Shown here: one piece after another, positions 14,775 to 21,209 of the stretch
Layout of the letters: each line of letters opens with the position of its first letter
Numbering within the stretch: position 1 is the first letter of the stretch
DNA from: Gammaproteobacteria bacterium
Lineage (GTDB): Bacteria > Pseudomonadota > Gammaproteobacteria > Steroidobacterales > Rariloculaceae
Reading direction: 5' to 3'
Length of the DNA stretch: 21,209 bases
NCBI GenBank assembly: GCA_004357505.1
Contig: SMWC01000029.1
Coordinates: 1-21,209, forward strand
Position numbers and translations under genes: made by a program
The notes under the pieces: model-generated
What the model saw: only the letters and a program-made list of their open reading frames with translations
What the model was told of the DNA's origin: nothing
Databases searched by the model: none

Positions 14775-16030
14775 CGACCATGAATCACGAGGCGTTATTT
14801 CAGGCATTGCTCGATGGCAAGCTGCCCGATGCTGAAGGCCGGTTCGGGCCGTTCGGCGGCCGTTACGTTCCTGAAACGCTGATGCCCGCGATTAATCGGC
14901 TCACCGAAGGCGTCTATCGACATTTGGCCGATGATAAATTCCAACGGCGCCTGCACGAGGAACTGACCGGTTGGGTCGGTCGTCCGACAGCGTTGGCCAA
15001 GGCGCCGCGTCTGTCGAAGCGCTGGGGCGTTGAGGTCTGGCTCAAACGCGAGGACCTGGCACACACCGGCGCTCATAAAATCAACAACACGATCGGCCAG
15101 GCGCTGTTGGCACAAGCACTCGGAGCGACGCGGGTCGTCGCCGAGACGGGTGCTGGTCAGCATGGAGTCGCAGCAGCAGCCGCGTGCGCGCGAGTGGGAC
15201 TCCCGTGCACCGTATACATGGGCGAGGTAGACATTGCCAGACAAGCTCCGAACGTGGACCGGATAGTTCGACTCGGCGCCAAAGTCGTCCCGGTCACGTC
15301 CGGAGATCGTACCCTCCGAGCAGCGATCAACGAGGCCATGAGGGATTGGGTCGCCGATCCCGACGACACGTATTATCTGCTGGGCTCGGCGGTAGGCCCG
15401 CATCCCTATCCTTATCTGGTCCGGGAACTACAAGCCGTTATTGGCCGCGAAGCGCGGGAACAACTGATGGCGCACTCCGGGCTGCCGGATGCGGCCTTTG
15501 CCTGTGTCGGCGGAGGCTCCAACGCAATCGGACTCTTCCATGGTTTTTTGGCCGACCGTCAGGTGAAGCTCTTCGGCGTCGAGGCGGGCGGCCGTGGGCA
15601 GGCGCTGGGCGATCACTCTGCAACGCTAGCAGCCGGCCGACCGGGGATACTTCACGGCGCTCATTCGATGTTGCTCTATGATGACGATGGCCAGATTCAA
15701 GAGACCCATACGATCGCAGCCGGCCTGGATTATCCGGGTGTCGGCCCGGAGCACTCGTTGCTGCAACTCGTCGGTCGGGTCGAATACGTGACCGCCAGTG
15801 ACACCGAAGCGCTGGACGCGCTCGAAGAGTGCTGTTCGCTCGAGGGCATACTGCCCGCATTGGAGTCAGCTCATGCCTTGGCAGGCGCCAAGCGCTGGGC
15901 CAAGGCGAATCCTGACACGCGAATTCTGATCGGCATCTCGGGTCGCGGCGACAAAGACATGCCGATCCTCGATCAATACTCGGCGAGCACCAGCGACGTC
16001 GACGGAGGCACGGCTAATGCAGCCGCGTGA
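14771..16030 (+). CDS. trpB: Tryptophan synthase beta subunit
   Basis: The PLP enzyme condenses indole, channelled from TrpA, with serine to give tryptophan. It has 419 residues, a little longer than E. coli TrpB (397). The N-terminus has the typical GRFGPFGGRYVPETL. The PLP lysine is Lys103 in HTGAHKINN, the catalytic glutamate is in AETGAGQHG, and the phosphate loop is GGGSNAIG. Further family motifs are GPHPYP, AGLDYPGVGPEH, EGILPALESAHA and SGRGDKD. The ATG at 14771 overlaps the trpF stop, with the SD AGAAAGGG directly upstream. It overlaps trpA by 14 nt, in keeping with coupled synthesis of the alpha2-beta2 complex. Confidence 0.98.
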   Translation: MTTMNHEALFQALLDGKLPDAEGRFGPFGGRYVPETLMPAINRLTEGVYRHLADDKFQRRLHEELTGWVGRPTALAKAPRLSKRWGVEVWLKREDLAHTGAHKINNTIGQALLAQALGATRVVAETGAGQHGVAAAAACARVGLPCTVYMGEVDIARQAPNVDRIVRLGAKVVPVTSGDRTLRAAINEAMRDWVADPDDTYYLLGSAVGPHPYPYLVRELQAVIGREAREQLMAHSGLPDAAFACVGGGSNAIGLFHGFLADRQVKLFGVEAGGRGQALGDHSATLAAGRPGILHGAHSMLLYDDDGQIQETHTIAAGLDYPGVGPEHSLLQLVGRVEYVTASDTEALDALEECCSLEGILPALESAHALAGAKRWAKANPDTRILIGISGRGDKDMPILDQYSASTSDVDGGTANAAA

Positions 16031-16778
16031 GCAGTTGCGCCAAGCCCTGACGCTTGACGGCGCGCCAGCGCTGATCGCATTTATCACGGCCGGCTATCCT
16101 CGGCCGGAGCGATTTCTACAGGTGCTGCGCGAAGTCGGTGCGGCAGCCGATGCGGTGGAGATCGGGGTGCCGTTTACCGATCCGATGGCGGATGGCGTCA
16201 CGGTGCAGCGTGCGAGCCGGACCGCGCTGCAAAATGGTGTCAGCTTGAGCTGGATTTTCTCTCAACTCGCTGCGCGTGATTTCGAGTTGTCGGCGCCCAT
16301 ACTACTGATGAGCTACTTGAACCCGCTTTTCGCGTTCGGCTTCCGGCGCCTTGCAGAACGTGCTGTGGAGACCGGCGTCAGCGGGTTCATCGTGCCGGAT
16401 CTGCCCTTTGAGGAATGTATGCCGCTGAAAACGGAGTTGGATGCTCAAGGCCTCGCGCTGGTGCAGTTAGTAACGCCCGCGACACCTGCCGAACGGCTGC
16501 GCAAGCTCTGCGCTGTCAGCGAGGGGTTCGTCTACGCCGTGACCCGCACCGGCATCACCGGCGGTGCCGAGAGTTTGCCCGAAGATCTCGCCGACTATCT
16601 AGCCGCGGTGAAGCGCGCGTCACGCCTGCCAGTGTGCGCGGGCTTCGGCGTCCGGGAACCAGAGCAGGTTCGACTCATCGCAGAGCACGCCGACGGCGTC
16701 ATCGTCGGCTCCGCGCTACTTGAGGCACTCGAGGCCGGCCAGCCTCCCGGTGAGTTTCTGGCTGCGCTGCGCCCGTGA
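16017..16778 (+). CDS. trpA: Tryptophan synthase alpha subunit
   Basis: The alpha subunit cleaves indole-3-glycerol phosphate to indole and glyceraldehyde 3-phosphate. It has 253 residues, slightly shorter than E. coli TrpA (268). The catalytic pair is Glu48 (VEIGVPFTDP) and Asp59 (MADGVTVQ). Other motifs are LMSYLNPLFAFG, GFIVPDLPFEE, YAVTRTGITGG and VCAGFGVREPEQV. The common ADGPxIQ is ADGVTVQ here, a known type of variation. The ATG at 16017 has the strong SD GGAGG 9 nt upstream, within the end of trpB. It is the last biosynthetic gene of the operon. The next gene begins 42 bp later with no terminator between. Confidence 0.97.
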   Translation: MQPREQLRQALTLDGAPALIAFITAGYPRPERFLQVLREVGAAADAVEIGVPFTDPMADGVTVQRASRTALQNGVSLSWIFSQLAARDFELSAPILLMSYLNPLFAFGFRRLAERAVETGVSGFIVPDLPFEECMPLKTELDAQGLALVQLVTPATPAERLRKLCAVSEGFVYAVTRTGITGGAESLPEDLADYLAAVKRASRLPVCAGFGVREPEQVRLIAEHADGVIVGSALLEALEAGQPPGEFLAALRP

Positions 16779-16820
16779 CCTTGAACGTGATAGCGTAAGA
16801 TATCCCGCCGGACCGAGCCG

Positions 16821-17138
16821 ATGAAGAGAGTGACTACTGACGATTCGCTGCCCTACGTCGGGCTCCTGAAGAACGTGCTGGAGCAATCCGGAATCGCCTG
16901 CGTAATTAAAAACGATCAGCTTTCCGGCGGACTCGGAGAGATTCCGTTCCTGGAGTGCCTGCCGGAACTCTGGGTGCTCGAGGACCAGGACCTGGCACGC
17001 GCGACTACGCTGTTGAAGAATCTCGAGGAACCCTCAGGGATAACGGCGCAGTGGCGCTGCGCGGGTTGCGGCGAGCTCAATGACGGGCAGTTCGCGGCGT
17101 GCTGGCACTGCGGCACCGCGGATACTCATGGCGGATGA
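16821..17138 (+). CDS. DUF2007-type protein with C-terminal zinc ribbon
   Basis: A 105-residue soluble protein. Residues 1-68 match the DUF2007 pattern of a small alpha/beta domain: xxLLKNVLEQSGIACVIKND, then a GGLGEIPF turn, then LWVLEDQDLARATTLL. DUF2007 proteins are called putative signal-transducing proteins, but no function is established. The C-terminus holds a four-cysteine ribbon C80-x2-C83-x10-C94-x2-C97 (CAGCGELNDG..), resembling RanBP2-type or rubredoxin-like zinc sites, suited to metal or nucleic-acid/protein binding. ATG at 16821; the SD is weak. It lies 42 bp after trpA and 25 bp before the CinA-like gene, on the same strand, and is probably on the trp transcript unless a hidden promoter exists. 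Confidence 0.8.
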   Translation: MKRVTTDDSLPYVGLLKNVLEQSGIACVIKNDQLSGGLGEIPFLECLPELWVLEDQDLARATTLLKNLEEPSGITAQWRCAGCGELNDGQFAACWHCGTADTHGG

Positions 17139-17163
17139 ATGTCAGGTGCCCGGGAGGTAGCCC

Positions 17164-17964
17164 GTGACGACGAACACGATGAAACATGAACGGCAAGACA
17201 CAGCCTCTCCGACAGCCTGCGTTCTCCTCATCGGTAATGAGCTTCTTTCCGGCAAGACACAGGATTCAAATCTGCAGTATCTCGGCTCGAAGCTTGCGGA
17301 ACTCGGCGTCCGTCTCGCCGAGGCGCGAGTACTTCCGGATGATAAAGATGTCATTGTTGCGACGCTGAACGATTGTCGAAAACAGTTTGACTACGTGTTC
17401 ACTACCGGCGGTATCGGTCCGACACACGACGATATTACCTCCCAGTGTATTGCGGCTGCCTTCGGTCGGGAATTAATCTTGGACGAGGAAGCCGTAGCGC
17501 GGTTGCGGCGTGGTTCATTTGATCTCAATGAGGCTCGCTTAAAAATGGCCCGCGTACCGGATGGCGCAACACTGATCGACAATCCACTGAGCAATGCCCC
17601 AGGCTTTCGGGTCGAGAACGTCTTCGTGCTCGCCGGCATACCGAGCGTGGCGCGGGCAATGTTTGAGACCATCGCTGCTGAGCTTGCGGTTGGGACACCC
17701 ATTCACTCTAGAAATGTCGACGTGTTTCTTCGCGAAGGCGACATCGCAGAACCGTTGGAGCGCATCGCAGCGCAGTATCCGGAGATTGAGATCGGCAGCT
17801 ATCCGTTCTCCCGAGCCGGCCGCTTTGGTGCGAACCTTGTCGTCCGCGGCACCGATGTACGACAGCTCGAACAGGCATTGGCGCAGATCGTGACCACCAT
17901 GACCGAACTCGGGGATGAATCCAGCGTAGGTACGCCGTCTAATCTAAACCAGTCGTCCGACTAA
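17164..17964 (+). CDS. CinA/MoaB-fold molybdopterin-binding-domain protein (short CinA-like)
   Basis: A 266-residue protein with the MoCF (molybdopterin-binding) fold found in MoaB, MogA and the N-terminal half of CinA. Seen are LLIGNELLSGKTQDSNLQYL (21-40) and the signature TTGGIGPTHDD (80-90), followed by RVPDGATLIDNPLSNAPGF and the segment VFVLAGIPSVARAMFE. These are typical of the CinA N-domain. The C-terminal CinA deamidase (PncC) domain is absent, so NMN deamidase activity is not expected. Short CinA-like proteins have been linked to nucleotide-sugar or pyrophosphate hydrolysis in some bacteria; the role here is not known. The start is GTG at 17164, chosen for the SD GGGAGG at 17152-17157; an ATG five codons on is the alternative. 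It is convergent with ubiB, 17 bp away. Confidence 0.87.
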   Translation: MTTNTMKHERQDTASPTACVLLIGNELLSGKTQDSNLQYLGSKLAELGVRLAEARVLPDDKDVIVATLNDCRKQFDYVFTTGGIGPTHDDITSQCIAAAFGRELILDEEAVARLRRGSFDLNEARLKMARVPDGATLIDNPLSNAPGFRVENVFVLAGIPSVARAMFETIAAELAVGTPIHSRNVDVFLREGDIAEPLERIAAQYPEIEIGSYPFSRAGRFGANLVVRGTDVRQLEQALAQIVTTMTELGDESSVGTPSNLNQSSD

Positions 17965-17981
17965 TTTATTGCGATGGGCCA

Positions 17982-19619
17982 CTAGTTCCGTTTCCCCAAG
18001 CCGGAACCTAGGGTGATTAGGAGGCCGACCGCGGCGCCAACCCAACCCAACCAACTGGGTGCGGTGCCCATACCGATCCACAGTACACCGGCGATCAGCA
18101 ACGCCGCGCCGGAGATCGAGCGGCCGGCACTTTTAGACGCCGCCACATCTTTGCCGATTTGTGGCGACGCATCCTGAGACGGCCCTGCCGGGTTTTCGTC
18201 CACGACTCGACGCAACACTCGATGGATAACCTCGGGTAGTAGCAGGAGATCTTCGCTGATATCCGGCCAGTTCCTGAGCAGTTGCTCGAGATGAGCCTTC
18301 GGATTGGTGCGCTGCTTCATCCAGTCTTCCAGGAACGGCTTGGCGGTCTGCCATAAATCGAGCTCCGGGTGCAACTGCCTGCCGAGTCCCTCAATGTTGA
18401 GCAAGGTCTTTTGCAGTAACACAAGCTGCGGCTGTACTTCCATACGAAACTGCCGCGCCGCCTCGAACAGTCTGAGCAACACAAGCCCGAAAGAGATATC
18501 TTTTAGTGGCTTGTCGAAAATGGGTTCGCAAACCGCGCGCACGGCAGCTTCAAGTTCGTCGACTCGTGTGTCGGCCGGAACCCAACCCGAGTCGATATGC
18601 AGCTTGGCGACGCGATAGTAATCACGGTTGAAGAATGCCAGGAAGTTTGCGGCTAGATAGTGTTGGTCACGGGCACTGAGGCTGCCGACGATACCAAAGT
18701 CCACCGCGATATAGCGCGGATGCTCCGGATTTTCGACATCGACGAAGATATTGCCGGGGTGCATGTCAGCATGGAAAAAATTGTGCTTAAAAACCTGGGT
18801 AAAGAAAATTTTGACGCCATTCTCCGCAAGGCGAGCGATATTGGTGCCGTGCGTTTTCAGCGCTTCGATGTCACCGATGGGGATGCCTGAGATACGCTCC
18901 ATCGTCAGGACGTTTGGACGGCAGTAATCCCAATAGATCTCAGGTACGTAAAGTTGATCAGAACCTTCGAAATTGCGCTTGAGCTGTGCCGCGTTCGCTG
19001 CTTCCTGCATAAGATCGAGTTCTCTATTGAGCGTCTTTTCGAACTCGGTGACGACTTCCACGGGTCGAAGGCGCCGACCGTCCTGCCAGTAACGCTCGGC
19101 CAACGCGGCAATCGCGTAAAGCACCTCCAGATCCTGCTTGACTTGTCCGTGCACACCTGGACGCAGGATTTTCACGACAACGGCTTCACCACTCTCGAGC
19201 CGGGCTGAGTGCACCTGCGCTACCGAGGCGGCTGCGAGCGGCTGCCGCTCGAATTCGGCGAAAACTTCGTCTACGGGCGCGCCGAATGCCTGTTCGAGCA
19301 TCGTAACCGCTACTTCGGAATCGAACGGCGGAACCTGATCCTGGAGTTTGACGAGTTCGGTGGAGATAGCAGCCGGCAACAGGTCGCGACGAGTGGAAAC
19401 GGCCTGGCCGAACTTGACGAAGATCGGCCCAAGCTCTTCGAGTGTTTGACGAATCCGCACTCCCAGAGGCTCACGACGCGGTTTCCACCTCGGCATCAGG
19501 CGCCGCAGCCAGCCGACCGGTCTGAGCAGGTGCGTCGCCCAGACAAACTCATCCAAACCGTGTTTTATCAGCACGCGCTGGATGGTCATAAGGCGTAAGA
19601 CTAGCCGGTACCGTCGCAT
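17982..19619 (-). CDS. ubiB: Ubiquinone biosynthesis accessory kinase-like protein UbiB
   Basis: A member of the ABC1/ADCK/UbiB atypical kinase family needed for ubiquinone synthesis, acting at the inner membrane. It has 545 residues against 546 in E. coli. The family-specific KxGQ motif is VKFGQ (68-72), followed by the alanine-rich loop ASVAQVHSAR in place of the glycine loop. The nucleotide-site Lys is Lys150 (VVVKILRPG), the catalytic loop is HADMHPGN with Asp285 and Asn290, and the metal motif is DFG at 307-309 (E. coli has DCG). Two predicted C-terminal membrane helices (about 503-540) anchor it. ATG at 19619; GGAGT lies about 12 nt upstream. It starts 9 bp after the ubiJ stop and is the last gene of the ubi block. 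Confidence 0.97.
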   Translation of the reverse strand: MRRYRLVLRLMTIQRVLIKHGLDEFVWATHLLRPVGWLRRLMPRWKPRREPLGVRIRQTLEELGPIFVKFGQAVSTRRDLLPAAISTELVKLQDQVPPFDSEVAVTMLEQAFGAPVDEVFAEFERQPLAAASVAQVHSARLESGEAVVVKILRPGVHGQVKQDLEVLYAIAALAERYWQDGRRLRPVEVVTEFEKTLNRELDLMQEAANAAQLKRNFEGSDQLYVPEIYWDYCRPNVLTMERISGIPIGDIEALKTHGTNIARLAENGVKIFFTQVFKHNFFHADMHPGNIFVDVENPEHPRYIAVDFGIVGSLSARDQHYLAANFLAFFNRDYYRVAKLHIDSGWVPADTRVDELEAAVRAVCEPIFDKPLKDISFGLVLLRLFEAARQFRMEVQPQLVLLQKTLLNIEGLGRQLHPELDLWQTAKPFLEDWMKQRTNPKAHLEQLLRNWPDISEDLLLLPEVIHRVLRRVVDENPAGPSQDASPQIGKDVAASKSAGRSISGAALLIAGVLWIGMGTAPSWLGWVGAAVGLLITLGSGLGKRN

Positions 19620-19628
19620 GTCGCTGTG

Positions 19629-20237
19629 CTACTCCGTATCCGCGGCCGCTATGTGTCGGTCGATCCTGACGGCTACCCGTTCAGCGTCGTCGCGCAACCG
19701 TTCAATATCTACAAAGAATCCCTCAACCTCGACACGGGTCGGGAGTTGGTGGCTCTCTTCTTGTAAATATTCGGTCGTGTTCATACCCAAAGCCGCGAGC
19801 GTCTGTTTTCCCCAGGTATGGACGTGGTGAGCGAGGTTCCCGACCTGATGTGCCACCACATCGCCTAGTACGTGAGAAAGCTGTTCTTCCAGGTCGGGTC
19901 TGGCCAGGCGCAGCAACGTGGAAAACGCTGCCGCCACTTCCGCATCACCGCTGACCGCGATTCCAGAGTCTTGGTAACCACTCAGTGCATCGCCGCGCAG
20001 CGAAGCAAGCAAAGCCAGCGGCGTCCCACGTACGGTGGCCGTTGCAGGCGTCTCCTTTTGCACTTCCAAACGGAGTCTGGCCTCGTCCGCAACCAGAACG
20101 AGTGTTATGCCGGGGCCTTCGATGTCGATCGCCAAGCTTTGGCCGCGCATCGACGCCAAAATATCCAGCGCTGCTGTGGATTCTTGAACGTAGCGGTTCA
20201 AGCGCTGTTCCACGATGGACAGAGGAGACGGCAGCAC
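19629..20237 (-). CDS. ubiJ: Ubiquinone biosynthesis accessory factor UbiJ (SCP2 domain)
   Basis: A 202-residue SCP2-domain protein, matching the length of UbiJ (YigP, 201). UbiJ works with UbiK and binds lipid-like quinone intermediates in the soluble Ubi complex. The sequence is weakly conserved overall, but the lipid-binding SCP2 core (about 18-110) and a helical, charged C-terminal segment (about 168-198, FFVDIERLRDDAERVAVRID) are in the expected order. Assignment rests strongly on its position between ubiE and ubiB. The start is GTG at 20237, 2 nt after the ubiE stop, without a clear SD, so translation is probably coupled to ubiE. Confidence 0.87.
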   Translation of the reverse strand: MLPSPLSIVEQRLNRYVQESTAALDILASMRGQSLAIDIEGPGITLVLVADEARLRLEVQKETPATATVRGTPLALLASLRGDALSGYQDSGIAVSGDAEVAAAFSTLLRLARPDLEEQLSHVLGDVVAHQVGNLAHHVHTWGKQTLAALGMNTTEYLQEESHQLPTRVEVEGFFVDIERLRDDAERVAVRIDRHIAAADTE

Positions 20238-20239
20238 GA

Positions 20240-21010
20240 TTAGATTCGGTAACCGAGATGCAGCGCCACGATGCCGCCGGAGAAGTTGAAATACTCGCAG
20301 CGCTCAAAACCCTGCTGAATCATGAGCTCTTTGAGCGCATCCTGGTCGGGATGGCGGCGGATCGATTCGGCGAGATAGCGATAACTATCGGCATCGTTGA
20401 GAATGCGCTGACCGAGCCACGGCAGAACTTGCAGGCTGTAAAAATCGTAGAGCGATTCCAACAGCTTGAGTCGCGGTCTGGAGAATTCCAGAATCAACAG
20501 CCGGCCGCCCGGTTTCAACACCCTCAATGTGGACGCGAGCGCAGCTTCCTTGTCGGTCACGTTTCTAAGCCCGAAGCCGATGCTGACGCAGTCGAAAGTC
20601 CCCGACCTGAACGGTAGTTGCTCCGCGTCCGCTTGCAGGAAGTGCACGTTGCCGACTTGGCCGGCATTGATAAGGCGGTCGCGGCCCAGGGCCAGCATCC
20701 TGGCGTTGATATCGGTCACGTAAACTAGACCGCCCGGCCCAACCTGTCGCGCCAGACCGAGGCTAAGATCGCCACTCCCCGCCGCGACATCCAGCGCAAC
20801 ATCTCCGGACCTCAGCCCGCTTTTCGCAATAGTCAGTCGCTTCCAGACCCGATGCAAGCCCGCCGACATAATGTCGTTCATCAGATCATAGCGGTCCGCC
20901 ACAGAGTCAAAGACTTCGCGCACTCGGCCTTGCTTTTCATCTCGTGAAACCGACTCGAATCCAAAATCGGTTAAGTCATGACTGTTCTTCGTATTCTTGT
21001 GGTTCGTCAT
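20240..21010 (-). CDS. ubiE: Ubiquinone/menaquinone biosynthesis C-methyltransferase UbiE
   Basis: A SAM-dependent methyltransferase that C-methylates the quinone ring in ubiquinone (and, where present, menaquinone) synthesis. It has 256 residues (E. coli 251). The family signature YDLMNDIMSAGLHRVWKR is at 41-58. SAM motif I is LDVAAGSGD (73-81), the acidic loop is VTDINARML, and the second signature is RVLKPGGRLLILEFSRP, then NDADSYRYLAESIRRHPDQD. The ATG at 21010 sets DFGFESV in the same place as FGFQTV in E. coli. Only a weak SD is visible. The start lies inside the 3' end of the upstream DUF971 gene (35-nt overlap), implying coupled translation. Confidence 0.98.
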   Translation of the reverse strand: MTNHKNTKNSHDLTDFGFESVSRDEKQGRVREVFDSVADRYDLMNDIMSAGLHRVWKRLTIAKSGLRSGDVALDVAAGSGDLSLGLARQVGPGGLVYVTDINARMLALGRDRLINAGQVGNVHFLQADAEQLPFRSGTFDCVSIGFGLRNVTDKEAALASTLRVLKPGGRLLILEFSRPRLKLLESLYDFYSLQVLPWLGQRILNDADSYRYLAESIRRHPDQDALKELMIQQGFERCEYFNFSGGIVALHLGYRI

Positions 21011-21209
21011 TCGATTTCGCCGACGAGCGACGCTGTCCCGCTGCTGCGAGCCGGGTAAGATATCGCCTCCAGTTGCTCTCGTGCTTCAGCCCTAAGTCGT
21101 AGAGTATAGGCCAGGTATAAAGACCGGTATTGTGGCCGTCGTCGAACACCAGCCTGACGGCGTATCGGCCGACCGGTTCGATCTGATCTATGTTGACTGC
21201 TTGTTTTCC
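20976..21209 (-). CDS. DUF971 (gamma-butyrobetaine hydroxylase-like N-terminal domain) protein, C-terminal part
   Basis: The minus-strand frame is open from the right edge to a TGA at 20978-20976, giving 77 visible residues of a gene whose start lies outside. Visible are the segments VGRYAVRLVFDDGHNTGLYT and WPILYDLGLKHESNWRRYL. They match the DUF971 pattern (strand, DG turn, W..LYxLG helix, W..YL). The domain is found alone in many proteobacteria upstream of ubiE and as the N-terminal zinc domain of gamma-butyrobetaine hydroxylase; its stand-alone role is not established. The C-terminal tail after RLAAAGQRRSS is hydrophilic and runs 35 nt into ubiE in another frame. Confidence 0.83.
   Translation of the reverse strand, partial: GKQAVNIDQIEPVGRYAVRLVFDDGHNTGLYTWPILYDLGLKHESNWRRYLTRLAAAGQRRSSAKSNDEPQEYEEQS

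Noticed and set aside
16781..16801. TTGAAC / TAAGAT as a promoter for the DUF2007 gene
   Set aside because: The spacing is only 9 bp, too short for sigma70.
17951..17962. AGTCG-TC-CGACT hairpin as a terminator after the CinA-like gene
   Set aside because: The two-base loop is too tight for the full stem and there is no real T run; at best a weak structure.

Overview
The window looks like a chromosomal segment of a moderately GC-rich gammaproteobacterium. The evidence is the ubiE-ubiJ-ubiB ubiquinone block, a YcgN-family cysteine-cluster protein, the divergent tesA / YbbA-type ATPase pair, and UbiB, UbiE and PEP carboxylase sequences close to the enterobacterial/pseudomonad type. I cannot place it below class level. 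Nearly all of it is dense housekeeping DNA. I see no mobile element, CRISPR array, tRNA or rRNA.

Left part (1-8181). A partial acyl-CoA synthetase gene (fadD-like, running off the left edge) follows the esterase/thioesterase gene tesA on the minus strand. tesA is divergent from a YbbA-type ABC ATPase gene, and the two start codons share the palindrome CATG. Next come a D-2-hydroxyacid dehydrogenase (minus), a divergent YcgN-type protein (plus), phosphoenolpyruvate carboxylase (minus) and a fused ABC exporter (minus).

Middle (8258-17964), all plus strand. An SLC13-type permease with an inserted RCK_C-like region precedes the tryptophan operon. That operon is complete and unfused, in the order trpE-G-D-C-F-B-A, with overlapping or near-abutting genes. 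Upstream of trpE lies a textbook attenuator: a 26-residue leader peptide with tandem Trp codons, a small 1:2 hairpin, an antiterminator alternative, and a 14-bp terminator stem with a T tract. A DUF2007/zinc-ribbon gene and a CinA/MoaB-fold gene follow trpA with no visible terminator between.

Right part (17982-21209), minus strand. A ubiquinone operon is read right to left: a DUF971 gene (partial, off the right edge), ubiE, ubiJ and ubiB, with overlaps or very short gaps.

The most informative regulatory structure is the trp attenuator and its possibly leaderless leader ORF. The most notable protein-level oddity is an Asp-to-Glu change at the expected general-acid position of TrpF. I did not find a convincing, wholly undescribed system.
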